DNA of 53,132 nucleotides from Azonexus sp. (GCA_030691385.1 JAUYEI010000058.1:1-53132), one strand, 5' to 3'. Shown: positions 24,907 through 32,381, counted from the first letter of the stretch. Numbers and translations: made by a program. Notes: generated by a model from the sequence alone, not told the origin.

Positions 24907-25206
24907 TCAGCCGACCATGCGGCGGATATGCGACGGTGGCGTGGCACGCATCGCGGTCAGCGGACTGGCCGGCAGGTGCCAGTAAAGCCAGTGGATGGCA
25001 AAGGCCGGATGTTTGTCCGCCTTGATGCGCGATATCCAGCGCGAGACGAAGATGCCCGCCGCCATGCAGACGGCGAACGAGGTTTTGCTGCCGGACATAT
25101 AGCCGACGAAAAACATGAAGAGGATCGGCGCGGCGACATCGACATCCCAGAAGCCGATCTTCCATTGGTCATCGAGACGTCGCGGAATATAGGTGTCTGC
25201 TTGCAT
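24907..25206 (-). CDS. traL: TraL, inner-membrane pilus assembly protein
   Basis: A 99-residue protein with AGGAGC upstream of its ATG. The IPRRLDDQWKIGFWDVDVAAPIL opening is the TraL signature, followed by two closely spaced membrane segments (about 26-45 and 47-62). TraL is the VirB3-like component that recruits the ATPase TraC. It lies between the pilin gene traA and traE, the standard A-L-E-K-B order of F-type systems. Confidence 0.92.
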   Translation of the reverse strand: MQADTYIPRRLDDQWKIGFWDVDVAAPILFMFFVGYMSGSKTSFAVCMAAGIFVSRWISRIKADKHPAFAIHWLYWHLPASPLTAMRATPPSHIRRMVG

Positions 25207-25235
25207 ATCGTGCTCCTGGGGTCGATGCCAGCGTT

Positions 25236-25586
25236 TCAGATCACCGCGCCCATGATCGCGCCGGCGATCACCAGACCCACGGCGGCAAAGATGGCGAGGC
25301 CGATGTAGAAGAGGACCGGGCCGAAGTTGCGCAGTGCGGACAGCGAGATGAGGGCGACGACAAAGCCGACGAAACCGACCAAGGCCTTGATCCCCGGACC
25401 GAGCGCGGCGATTTGGGTCAGGGCTGAAGTGAGCGGGCCGGTGATACCGGTGAAGGCCACGAGGTCCAGTGCATAACCGGGAAAGGCGGCGCCGAGACCA
25501 AAGACGATCATCGCCAGCAGCACAGTAACGTTCATCGGCTTACGGGCGGAAAGGTGAGGGAAAGAAACAGGGGCTGTAGCGTTCAT
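25236..25586 (-). CDS. traA: TraA, F-type propilin
   Basis: A 116-residue prepilin starting at the ATG at 25586 with GGAGGT just upstream. A long leader (about 39 residues) ends in a leader-peptidase site after GYA, leaving a mature pilin of about 77 residues. The mature protein has two hydrophobic helices (about 66-87 and 91-114) split by a short polar loop with Arg, as in F pilin, which packs with phospholipid to build the hollow conjugative pilus. It opens the A-L-E-K-B block. No traX acetylase or traQ was seen. Confidence 0.87.
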   Translation of the reverse strand: MNATAPVSFPHLSARKPMNVTVLLAMIVFGLGAAFPGYALDLVAFTGITGPLTSALTQIAALGPGIKALVGFVGFVVALISLSALRNFGPVLFYIGLAIFAAVGLVIAGAIMGAVI

Positions 25587-25720
25587 GAAAACCTCCGAAC
25601 AAAAGTGGGATGACGAATGAGAGGTAGGAAGGCAGGTGGGCGCACAGTCGTGCCGGCGGGTGAGAGCGCATGCGCTCGGCGGGTAACGGATATGGCTGTC
25701 AGGCAGCGGAAGTTGCGATG

Positions 25721-26398
25721 TCATGGCTGCGGCTTGCCGTGCAGGTCAAAGACCAATTCGACCCGCCGGTTCTGCGTACGGCCGGCTAGGGTGTCGTTCG
25801 CGGCAATGAAACAGCAGGCACCGCGCGACTTGACGCTCAGCGTGGGCATCAGCGTCGGGTGCTTTTTGATAAGGTGGTCGCGAACCGCCAGAGCGCGAGC
25901 GAGGGCCAGTGATTCATTGAAGGCCAGCGGCCCTGTGTTGTCCGTACGGCCGATGATCGTGATCTGGCGCGCCGAGAGCAGGGCAGTCATTCCCTCATTC
26001 AGGCTGGAATGGGCAGCGGGGCTTAGCTTTGCGCTGCCGAGGCCGAACTGAATAATGATCGTCCGCGAAGTGTTGGCTTTTGGTGATGAGGGCGGGGTAG
26101 CAGGTTCAGAGGGGATTGGCTGGGCCGGGGAGGATGACGTTGCCCGGTCGACTGTCCGGACTGAGGAATCTGAGGCGAGGGTTTTGGGCGTGCGGATTGG
26201 GCAGGCCGGCGGTACGCAGTGTCCGAAAGTTGCTTGGCGGCCGAAATCGAGTTGAGCCAGTTGCCCGGGAGCAGCGTCACCCGTGTTCTTTGGGTGATCC
26301 TTCTGCGCCGAGTTATGAAACAGACTGCACGATGCAGCGAGGAGAGCGCAGCAGCCAATGAGGCCGAACCTGCGGTAGTTCAAAAGGGTGGCCTTCAT
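25721..26398 (-). CDS. OmpA-family lipoprotein at the head of the transfer operon
   Basis: A 225-residue lipoprotein starting at the ATG at 26398 ([12 protein letters not shown]), overlapping the transglycosylase stop by 4 bp. The lipobox LLAASC places the lipid on Cys24. A low-complexity Ser/Pro/Thr linker (about 70-115) leads to an OmpA-like peptidoglycan-binding domain (about 117-225): [21 protein letters not shown], the GRTDNTG turn and [11 protein letters not shown]. Such proteins tether an envelope machine to the cell wall. It is probably a local anchor of the pilus machine. Confidence 0.8.
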   Translation of the reverse strand: MKATLLNYRRFGLIGCCALLAASCSLFHNSAQKDHPKNTGDAAPGQLAQLDFGRQATFGHCVPPACPIRTPKTLASDSSVRTVDRATSSSPAQPIPSEPATPPSSPKANTSRTIIIQFGLGSAKLSPAAHSSLNEGMTALLSARQITIIGRTDNTGPLAFNESLALARALAVRDHLIKKHPTLMPTLSVKSRGACCFIAANDTLAGRTQNRRVELVFDLHGKPQP

Positions 26399-26943
26399 GG
26401 CGCCACCCTTACCGACATCAGGGCGAATGTTTCGCCACGGAGCGTCTGTTTGCCCCTCTTTGTTACCCCGGAGAGTTGGCTGCCATATTGCGCGGGCAAC
26501 TGGCGATACACCCGCCAAGCGTATTTGGCGCGGGCTTTGGAGCAGGCTTCACCCTTGAGTTGTGAGCAGGCGGCATTGTAGGCACCGACCGTATCCCACG
26601 TCGCGCCCTGCCGGGAGAACAGGTCGGACAACAACCAGGCGCCGACCTGAATGTTGGTACATGGTACGAAGAGATCTGCTTCCTTGATGCCGTGGCGTGA
26701 CAGGGTTGAAAGATGGCCACTGTTGATCTGCATGAGTCCGATATCGTAGGAGCCGGTGCGCTGTATATGCGTGCGGTTGACCGCGTTCGGATTCAGGTTC
26801 GATTCGACACGGGCGATGGCGTAGAGCAGCTCGGCTGATATGCCGTAGCGTTGAGCCGCTTCTTCCCAGCAGGCTAGGGCACAGGTGGGCTTGGTTGCCA
26901 GAATGGCAAGGGCAGCAAAGGGAGCAGCAGCCAGCAGACGCAT
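26395..26943 (-). CDS. Lytic transglycosylase (SLT family) of the conjugation system
   Basis: A 182-residue secreted muramidase with a signal peptide (about residues 1-24). The SLT domain begins [24 protein letters not shown] with catalytic Glu47, then [14 protein letters not shown] and the GAYNAACSQ motif (Ala-Tyr-Asn). Conjugation systems use such enzymes (VirB1 or TrbN types) to open peptidoglycan locally. It is the first gene of the long transfer operon; GGAGAG precedes the ATG. Two inverted repeats lie upstream at 26976-27020. Confidence 0.9.
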   Translation of the reverse strand: MRLLAAAPFAALAILATKPTCALACWEEAAQRYGISAELLYAIARVESNLNPNAVNRTHIQRTGSYDIGLMQINSGHLSTLSRHGIKEADLFVPCTNIQVGAWLLSDLFSRQGATWDTVGAYNAACSQLKGEACSKARAKYAWRVYRQLPAQYGSQLSGVTKRGKQTLRGETFALMSVRVAP

Positions 26944-26975
26944 GAGTCAACTCTCCAACGGAACCGAAATAACCT

Positions 26976-27020
26976 GCCTGGGGACAGGCATGGAGGTCTG
27001 GACGGTCTGCTCTAGCAGAC
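26976..27020. promoter_or_regulatory. Two adjacent inverted repeats upstream of the transfer operon
   Basis: GCCTG-GGGA-CAGGC lies at 26976-26989 and the longer GTCTGCT-CT-AGCAGAC at 27005-27020. Both are perfect in their arms. They sit 33 to 77 bp upstream of the first gene of the transfer operon and 112 bp below the end of the 27132 gene, so they could be operators for transfer control or, for the longer one, a terminator of the upstream gene. There is no T-run, which favours operators. Confidence 0.45.
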
Positions 27021-27131
27021 GGTCATGGTCGGGTTCGGGTCAGTCCGGTGGCTAGCCGGGCGAGATGATGAAGAGTGGGCGCTCTGATACGGGTGGGGCG
27101 CGGGTGGATGCAGGTTGCAGCGGCGCAGGAC

Positions 27132-27629
27132 TCAGCGCGGATGCGCTTTACCCCGCTGATGGGCGCGCGCCGCCATGTTTTGGCGTGCCTGCCGCAGGAT
27201 GGTGGCGCCCGATTCATCCCATGTCTTGCACAGAGCGACGCAGGCCGTCGTCAACTGGTCGAGTTGGAACTTGGGATTAGGATGTCGGTTGGCCGGCGAA
27301 AGCTGCAGATCCAGTAGCAACTGGAATTGCTTCCGCCACATTGATTCACGGCGGCGCGGGGTTTGGGGCGGGCGAAGAACCAATTCACTCCCGAGGAACT
27401 GAAAGATCTGTGCGGAGGCATCATGATGCGAGAAGACCAGAGAAATGCAGGCACTAATCAGATCGGGGAAACGGAAGGTCGGCGACACGTTGTCTTCGCT
27501 GTGCAGAAGACTATAGAGCCAGTCATGTTCATCAAGCCACAGGCGCGTCTCAATGACATCCTGTGAGGCGCTTACCTCTGAGGGAGGCGCAGTATTTTCC
27601 GGGGGGGGTATCGGTGTGGCGGTAAGCAT
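27132..27629 (-). CDS. Unknown protein upstream of the transfer operon, with an internal repeat
   Basis: A 165-residue soluble protein that I do not recognise. GAGGTT precedes the ATG at 27629. After a Pro-rich start (residues 4-16), two related segments appear: FRFPDLISACISLVFSHHD (about 51-69) and KFQLDQLTTACVALCKTWD (about 121-139), each followed by a short helix with Ile/Leu (AQIFQFL, ATILRQA). The spacing of about 70 residues suggests a duplicated helical unit, perhaps a DNA-binding or dimer fold similar to small partition or antitoxin regulators. It lies between the broken integrase and the transfer operon, on the same strand, so it may be a transfer regulator or an accessory cargo protein. 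Confidence 0.65.
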   Translation of the reverse strand: MLTATPIPPPENTAPPSEVSASQDVIETRLWLDEHDWLYSLLHSEDNVSPTFRFPDLISACISLVFSHHDASAQIFQFLGSELVLRPPQTPRRRESMWRKQFQLLLDLQLSPANRHPNPKFQLDQLTTACVALCKTWDESGATILRQARQNMAARAHQRGKAHPR

Positions 27630-27727
27630 GCGGCTAACCTCGGTTCAGTGGTGACGTAGTGCTCTATGTGAATACATGAGCAGAGAGTAGGTCGTCGAGG
27701 CGGTGTCGTCTCCCGGGAATGAGGGGC

Positions 27728-28196
27728 TTATTCAGGGGATTTCGCTAGCAGCGAATAGGTTGATAGAGCGCTAAATGCATATTCGCCGACATTTTCGTGG
27801 AGCATGGTCGACTCAAACCGGGCAAGACAGGTACTCGCCATATCCCGCAAGGCATTGGCAACGGCGCGTCGGCTACCGTTGAAGGCAGATAGATCGATGG
27901 AAACCTCGATTGTTGTGAGAGTGACCTCGGGCAGTTTCGGCAGTTGTGGAGGTGTAACGGACAATTTTTCCGGCAGCGCCCGATCCAAACCCTGCTCGAA
28001 ACGCGCTTTCTGGTCGATGCTGACCCCATCCAGATAGCGCATGGCAGCCTTCACGTCACGCCAGCCCACATTGCTCATCAACTCCCGGATATCCCAACCG
28101 CTCATGCCCGCCCACAGGGCGAACCCACGGCGTAGCGAGTGACTGCTGAAGGCCTCGGCATCAGCCACGCCTGCATGACTCAGTAACTCAGCATGA
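27728..28196 (-). pseudogene. Tyrosine integrase, C-terminal fragment (IS200-disrupted)
   Basis: About 155 residues of the catalytic domain of a phage-type tyrosine integrase: ELLSHAGVADAEAFSSHSLRRGFA (H-x-L-R-R box), ELMSNVGWRDVKAAMRYLDGVS with the nucleophile Tyr in RYLDG, and RFEQGLD. The C-terminus is unusually long (about 80 residues after RFEQGL). The 5' end stops at the left end of the IS200 element, and a matching 19-residue N-terminus lies beyond the insertion at 28811-28867. The middle of the protein, roughly 230 residues in comparable integrases by recollection, is missing, so insertion was accompanied by a deletion. The first catalytic Arg is lost; the gene cannot be functional. 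Confidence 0.85.
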
Positions 28197-28810
28197 GGTA
28201 AGCCCCCGGCTCTGCCGGGGGACTCACCAAGGTTTGACCTTTGCGACGGTAGGCGTGAATTTCTGATCTCTGCCAAGAGAAAGGATATTCACAATGAAAG
28301 AGTACCAGAGCCTGAGTCACACGAGATGGGACTGCAAATATCACGTGGTGTTTATTCCGAAGCGAAGGAAAAAGCGGGTGTTCGGCGCGCTGCGCCGACA
28401 CCTTGGGGAGATTTTTCACGAATTGGCCTCCCACAAGGAGTCGAAGGTATTGGAAGGGCATTTGATGGGCGACCACGTCCATATGTGCCTGAGTATTCCG
28501 CCGAAGTACGCGCTCTCGAACGTGGTCGGGTACATGAAGGGGAAAAGTGCGATCCAAATCGGCCGGAAGTTCGGTGGGCGGCAAAAGAATTTTACGGGCG
28601 AGCACTTCTGGGCACGCGGCTACTTCGTCTCCACGGTTGGGCTGGTCGAGAATATGGTACGAGCGTACATCCGGAATCAAGAAGAGGAAGACGAGCGTTA
28701 CGACCAGATGAATCTCGTCATGGGGTAAGCCGCCATGGGCGGCTCACGGTTTTATGGGCGCCTTTGAGGCGCTCACCATCTCAAGCCACCGGCTTTGCCG
28801 GTGGTATTTG
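28197..28810 (+). mobile_element. IS200-type element (IS200/IS605 superfamily, tnpA only)
   Basis: About 610 bp with tnpA and no tnpB, hence IS200 group. Subterminal hairpins mark both ends: CCCCCGGC-tct-GCCGGGGG at 28203-28221 and CCACCGGC-ttt-GCCGGTGG at 28786-28804, the structures TnpA recognises in single-stranded DNA. Additional stems follow the gene (28730-28743, 28758-28772). The exact cleavage points are not known; the outer limits are set by where integrase homology stops (28811) and restarts (about 28196). Members of this family make no target duplication, consistent with what is seen. Confidence 0.85.
28294..28728 (+). CDS. tnpA: TnpA, Y1 (HUH) transposase of the IS200-type element
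   Basis: A 144-residue Y1 transposase, normal length for IS200. The HUH pair is H61-V-H63 (GDHVHMCLSI) and the catalytic Tyr is Y125 (VRAYIRNQEEED). GAGAAAGGA lies upstream of the ATG. It moves the element as single-stranded circles through Tyr-DNA links at the hairpin ends. It is intact, so the insertion is probably recent. Confidence 0.93.
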   Translation: MKEYQSLSHTRWDCKYHVVFIPKRRKKRVFGALRRHLGEIFHELASHKESKVLEGHLMGDHVHMCLSIPPKYALSNVVGYMKGKSAIQIGRKFGGRQKNFTGEHFWARGYFVSTVGLVENMVRAYIRNQEEEDERYDQMNLVMG

Positions 28811-28867
28811 ACTGCGCCGTGTATTGGGCCGCTGGGCTGCATCTAGATAGAGTTCAACTTGATCCAT
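28811..28867 (-). pseudogene. Integrase N-terminal fragment (19 codons) beyond the IS200 element
   Basis: Read on the minus strand from the ATG at 28867, this gives MDQVELYLDAAQRPNTRRS before homology stops at the IS200 right end. It is the typical start of the same integrase whose C-terminal part is at 27728-28196. It overlaps, in a different frame, the ancestral 3' end of the nhaR-like gene (28843-28884). No good ribosome-binding site is visible. Confidence 0.75.
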
Positions 28868-28884
28868 GGTGTTTTTAGTTCAAG
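28843..28884 (-). pseudogene. Ancestral 3' end of the nhaR-like gene, cut off by IS3 insertion
   Basis: If the IS3 element and one AAG copy are removed, the regulator frame continues from codon CTT into LELKTPWIKLNSI and stops at the TAG at 28843-28845. This reconstruction keeps the frame without change and uses the observed 3-bp duplication, so I take it as the original C-terminus. Confidence 0.75.
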
Positions 28885-28943
28885 AGAGGTGGCCCCGCGC
28901 AGTTGGACAGAGTTTCCGGATTTATAAGTGAACTCTCTGCGGG

Positions 28944-29771
28944 TTAAGCCGCTGCGGCAAGCAGCGGCTGGTTGAAGTAAGCCGTATCCGGAGTTTTCCC
29001 GTCAAGCGTTGAATGCGGGCGGCGGCGATTGTAGAAATCGAAATAGCGGCCCAGTGCCTGCCTGACTTCGGAAACAGTGTCGTAGCCGTGCAGGTAGATT
29101 TCCTCGTACTTGACTGATTTCCAGAGGCGCTCAACGAAGACGTTGTCCCGCCAGCACCCCTTGCCATCCATGCTGACCTGAATGCTGCCATCCTGAAGGA
29201 GGCTAATGAAGGCTGAGCTGGTGAATTGGCTGCCTTGGTCGGTGTTCATGATTTCCGGCTTGCCATATTTCATGATGGCCTCTTCCAGAGCGTCGACGCA
29301 GGGATCGGCCGTCAGGCTGTTAGACACACGCCAAGCCAGCACCCGACGGGTGGCCCAGTCGAGCACTGCGCTCAGATAGACGAAGCCCCGGCGCATCGGG
29401 ATGTAGGTCGTATCCATGGCCCAGACCTGATTCGGACGGTCGATGGTGAGATTCCGCAGCAAGTAGGGATAGATGCGGTGCGCCTGGTTGCGCCGACTGG
29501 TGTTAGCCTTGCGGTAGATGGCCTGAATGTCGAGCTTCTTCATCAGCGTGCTGACATGCTTGCGGCCGATTTCATGACCTTCCAGCTTGAGCATGTCGCG
29601 CAGCATCCTCGCCCCGGCAAAAGGATATTCCAGGTGCAGTTCATCGATTCGCCGCAGCAGCTTCAGATCGCTCTCTGACGTCGGCTGCGCCTGGTAATAG
29701 ACGGAGGATCGGGAGAGTTCAAGCAACTGGACTTGCCTGACGACGGGCAGATCGTGGGTCTTGTCGATCAT
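28944..29771 (-). CDS. IS3-family transposase OrfB (DDE integrase domain)
   Basis: A 275-residue protein with the HTH_21 N-terminus (residues about 45-95) and the rve core: first Asp in MDTTYIPMRRG, second Asp in MNTDQGSQFTS and Glu in VERLWKSVKYEEIYL, with FYNRRRPHSTLDGKTP after it. All DDE residues are present. Its ATG overlaps the orfA stop (ATGA, 29768-29771), suggesting coupling by re-initiation; an OrfAB fusion by frameshift is also possible. Confidence 0.93.
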   Translation of the reverse strand: MIDKTHDLPVVRQVQLLELSRSSVYYQAQPTSESDLKLLRRIDELHLEYPFAGARMLRDMLKLEGHEIGRKHVSTLMKKLDIQAIYRKANTSRRNQAHRIYPYLLRNLTIDRPNQVWAMDTTYIPMRRGFVYLSAVLDWATRRVLAWRVSNSLTADPCVDALEEAIMKYGKPEIMNTDQGSQFTSSAFISLLQDGSIQVSMDGKGCWRDNVFVERLWKSVKYEEIYLHGYDTVSEVRQALGRYFDFYNRRRPHSTLDGKTPDTAYFNQPLLAAAA

Positions 29772-30070
29772 CGTTTTGCGCTCGCATCGCCGATGCGACC
29801 GAGCGCGCCGGCCAAAAAATCAATCTCCAATGCCTGCTGGCCGATCTTTGCATGCAAATCCTTCAAGTCCGGCGTGGCTGCCTGCTTCTCGGCAGCCGTG
29901 GCAAACACGCCGGAGGCGTTCTCCAGCAGCTGTGTCTTCCACTGGGTGATTTGATTCGGATGAACGTCAAATTTCTCCGCTAGCGCGGCAAGTGTCTCAT
30001 CGCCCTTGACGGCGGCAATTGCCACCTTGGCCTTGAACGAGGCTGTGTGGTTACGGCGGGGTCTTCTCAT
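29768..30070 (-). CDS. IS3-family transposase OrfA (HTH)
   Basis: A 100-residue protein with a helix-turn-helix of the IS3/IS911 type (SFKAKVAIAAVKGDETLAALAEKFDVHPNQITQWK) and a C-terminal leucine-zipper-like helix (LHAKIGQQALEIDFLAGALGRI). It starts at the ATG at 30070 near the element end. The region that binds the terminal repeats is complete. Confidence 0.92.
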   Translation of the reverse strand: MRRPRRNHTASFKAKVAIAAVKGDETLAALAEKFDVHPNQITQWKTQLLENASGVFATAAEKQAATPDLKDLHAKIGQQALEIDFLAGALGRIGDASAKR

Positions 30071-31085
30071 TGCTTCTGCTCCTTGGCAGGCGATTTCCAT
30101 CGCCCATTGAAGCAGAGTTCTCACTTAACCGGATGTCCTGATTCGCGGGGCCACCTCTAAGCGAATCGGTGAGGGGTTCTATAGATAAGGCCGTTTGTGT
30201 TCCAAAGGTGCTTTCCCCTTGTGATGTAATCGCAATCACGCACGGGTGGCTGAGACGACGTTTAATGGTCAGGGCGTAGTACTTGATCTTGATGGCGTCC
30301 GCCGTGCCGATCGGCACAAGGAGGCCGTCATGCTTATACTCGCCTGTCAGAACACTCGGTATTGGGAAGCAGCCTACCTGTTCCCGGCCAAATGCCGCCA
30401 TCAAGGCGGCATCGTCGAATTCCCCTACGACCGAGACCCGTAATCGTTTTTGTTCCAGCCATTCGTTGATGGCCCGGCGCATGGCTGAGTCTTCTCCCGG
30501 CAGGAGGATGGGCAACTTTTCCAGGTTATGCGGAAAAGCCAGACTGGATTTTTCTGCCAACGCCGGATGCGCCATGAAGGTCACACTGGACTCGCCCAAA
30601 TTGTGGCTGTAAGCCTTAACATCTACGTTGGCAGGCACGGGTGAGTCGGAAATAACCAGATCAAGGCGATGCAGTGCCAATTCCGCCAGTAGTCCGTCGA
30701 GACGCCATTCCCGGCAGACGATGCGAACCGGTTCGTCGAGCTTGATGGCTGGGCGCAAGAGCCGATAAGCCAGTGACTTCGGCAAGGCGTCAGAGACGCC
30801 GACGCGAAACTCGATGGCGTGGCCTAGCGGATATTGCAGCAACACCTGATCGAGCTCCGCACCAAGCGTGAACATCTCCTCCGCATACCCCAGAGCGAGC
30901 TTGCCGGCCTCGGTGAGTTCCACGCTACGCCCGGTGCGCTTGAGCAGCGCTGTGCCGACCTTGTCCTCGAGCAGCTTGATCTGGCCGCTCAAGGTTTGTG
31001 GCGAGATGTGAATGGCTTCGCTGGCGCGCAGGACACCACCATGCTTGGCGACTTTCCAGAAGTAGTAGAGATGCTTGAAGTTCAT
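30051..31085 (-). CDS. nhaR: NhaR-like LysR-family regulator with IS-encoded C-terminal tail
   Basis: A LysR-type activator closely resembling NhaR of enterobacteria, which senses Na+ and controls the Na+/H+ antiporter nhaA. Start at the ATG at 31085 (MNFKHLYYFWKVAKHGG). The winged HTH is at about 1-60 (SPQTLSGQIKLLE) and the effector domain contains FRVGVSDALPKSL, DLVISDSP, VVGEFDDAALMAAFG and IKRRLSHPCV. From about residue 309 the reading frame runs into the IS3 element and gains about 36 unrelated residues (RGGPANQDIRLSENSASM and on), to the stop at 30051. The DNA-binding and sensing parts are intact, so it may still work. It is divergent from the hpf gene and next to an ion-homeostasis island, fitting a Na+ or pH sensor. 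Confidence 0.88.
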   Translation of the reverse strand: MNFKHLYYFWKVAKHGGVLRASEAIHISPQTLSGQIKLLEDKVGTALLKRTGRSVELTEAGKLALGYAEEMFTLGAELDQVLLQYPLGHAIEFRVGVSDALPKSLAYRLLRPAIKLDEPVRIVCREWRLDGLLAELALHRLDLVISDSPVPANVDVKAYSHNLGESSVTFMAHPALAEKSSLAFPHNLEKLPILLPGEDSAMRRAINEWLEQKRLRVSVVGEFDDAALMAAFGREQVGCFPIPSVLTGEYKHDGLLVPIGTADAIKIKYYALTIKRRLSHPCVIAITSQGESTFGTQTALSIEPLTDSLRGGPANQDIRLSENSASMGDGNRLPRSRSNEKTPP

Positions 31086-31097
31086 GGACGCTGAATC

Positions 31098-31137
31098 ATA
31101 CGAATAACCCGGATGGTAGTCACCAATAATACGAATA
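31098..31137. promoter_or_regulatory. Direct repeats ATACGAATA between nhaR and hpf
   Basis: ATACGAATA occurs at 31098-31106 and 31129-31137, 31 bp apart (about three helical turns), in the 125-bp divergent intergenic region just upstream of the regulator start. LysR proteins usually bind paired sites here and control both themselves and the divergent operon. This is a good candidate NhaR site, not proven. Confidence 0.5.
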
Positions 31138-31210
31138 TACGGCATTATTGATTGCGGTTAAATTGAAATCTCCGCGGCGAGTGCGGTTCAATCGAAAAGG
31201 AGATTCAAAA

Positions 31211-31567
31211 ATGCAGATACATGTGTACGTAAAGGGTATGGTCAGTGCCTCCAAGTTGCGCACCGTTGCCTCCGAAAGGCTGAGCAACACACTTTCGCGG
31301 TTTTCTCATATTGTTCAGGATGTGACGATACGTATGCACGACATCAATGGCCCTGACCGCGGTGGCGTCGATAAACTGTGCCGTGTTGTGTTGCGCCTCA
31401 AGGGCAATTCCTTTGTGGTTATCGAAGAGTTGGGCGTCAACATGACGGAGGCCATCAATCGCGTCGTCGACCGCTTGCATCATTCCGTATCGAAACAACT
31501 ATCCCGCCTGGTCAAAGTCGATCGAAGCAGCATCCGACAGAACAGCCTGACGGCTGAAATGGCCTGA
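31211..31567 (+). CDS. HPF/RaiA-family ribosome-associated protein
   Basis: A 118-residue protein of the sigma-54 modulation/ribosome hibernation family, starting at the ATG at 31211 after AAAGGAGA. The beta-alpha-beta-beta-beta-alpha pattern is clear: MQIHVYVKGM, ASERLSNTLSRFSHIVQDVTIRMHDINGPDRGGVDKLCRVVLRLKG, and the second helix NMTEAINRVVDRLHHSVSKQLSR. It binds the 30S subunit and stabilises inactive ribosomes under stress. It is the first plus-strand gene of the island, divergent from nhaR. Confidence 0.87.
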   Translation: MQIHVYVKGMVSASKLRTVASERLSNTLSRFSHIVQDVTIRMHDINGPDRGGVDKLCRVVLRLKGNSFVVIEELGVNMTEAINRVVDRLHHSVSKQLSRLVKVDRSSIRQNSLTAEMA

Positions 31568-31599
31568 GTCCTACATCGATCAATCATCTGGAGAGCGCA

Positions 31600-32277
31600 A
31601 TGAACCATGCAAAAGCCCAAACGATTGCCTTGCCGCGCAGCGCCGAATCGGCGCTTGCCAGCAACAAGGTGATCCGCAATACCTACATTTTGCTGTCCCT
31701 GACGCTACTCTTCGCAGCCGCTACTGCCGGCGTGTCGATGGCGCTGAAACTGCCCCATCCGGGCATCCTGATAACGCTGGTCGGCTATTTCGGCCTGCTC
31801 TTCGCCATCACTAGGTTTCGCGACAGCGGGCTTGGCGTCGGCCTGGTCTTCGCGCTGACCGGCTTCATGGGCTACACGCTCGGCCCGATCATCAGCCACT
31901 ATCTGTCGCTGCCCAACGGTGGCCAGACAGTGATGCTGGCGATGGGAGGAACAGCCGCGATCTTTCTCGGCCTGTCGGGCTACGCACTGACAACCCGCAA
32001 GGACTTCAGTTTCATGGGCGGCTTTCTGATGGTGGGCATCCTGCTTGCCTTCCTGGCCGGCCTAGCGGCAATCTTCTTCGAGATTCCGGCGCTGTCCTTG
32101 ACCGTCTCCGCTGCCTTCGTGCTGCTGATGTCGGGCCTCATTCTCTACGAGACCAGCAACATTATCCATGGCGGCGAGACCAACTATGTGATGGCGACTG
32201 TCTCGCTGTTCGTCTCGATCTTCAACCTTTTCACCAGCCTGCTGCACCTTCTCGGTTTTGCCAACAGCAGTGATTGA
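31600..32277 (+). CDS. BI-1/YccA (Bax inhibitor-1) family membrane protein
   Basis: A 225-residue integral membrane protein with about seven hydrophobic helices and BI-1 family features, including LGLSGYALTTRKDFSFMGGFLMVG and the conserved Asp-rich last part (LILYETSNIIHGGETNYVMATVSLFVSIFNLFTSLLHLLG). YccA interacts with FtsH in E. coli, and some members leak Ca2+ in a pH-dependent way. GGAGAG lies upstream of the ATG. It lies 32 bp after the hpf gene and is probably in the same stress operon. Confidence 0.88.
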   Translation: MNHAKAQTIALPRSAESALASNKVIRNTYILLSLTLLFAAATAGVSMALKLPHPGILITLVGYFGLLFAITRFRDSGLGVGLVFALTGFMGYTLGPIISHYLSLPNGGQTVMLAMGGTAAIFLGLSGYALTTRKDFSFMGGFLMVGILLAFLAGLAAIFFEIPALSLTVSAAFVLLMSGLILYETSNIIHGGETNYVMATVSLFVSIFNLFTSLLHLLGFANSSD

Positions 32278-32381
32278 GCCTCGAACCGGACTGGATGTCT
32301 GAACCCGGTAGTGCTGGTGCTGCCGGATTGGCTCAAGTTTGAATGTCGATTCCGTCCAGTATGCCAATGGAGAAAAGGGTC

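Larger units (their letters stand above)
28885..30158 (-). mobile_element. IS3-family insertion sequence
   Basis: A 1274-bp element with 15-bp perfect terminal repeats (AGAGGTGGCCCCGCG at 28885-28899, its reverse complement at 30144-30158) and further partial matches inward. It is flanked by direct repeats AAG at 28882-28884 and 30159-30161, the 3-bp target duplication common in the family. It carries orfA and orfB on the minus strand. It inserted near the 3' end of the nhaR-like gene. Confidence 0.93.

Noticed and set aside
28180..28680. Open frame opposite the IS200 tnpA
   Set aside because: Antisense to an intact Y1 transposase and crossing the left-end hairpin.
28197..28810. tnpB or omega-RNA of an IS605-type element
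   Set aside because: There is no second gene; the element is too short and contains only tnpA.
31148..31161. FNR-like box TTGATTGCGGTTAA upstream of hpf
   Set aside because: The second half matches poorly to ATCAA, and no other island promoter shows such a site; left as coincidence.
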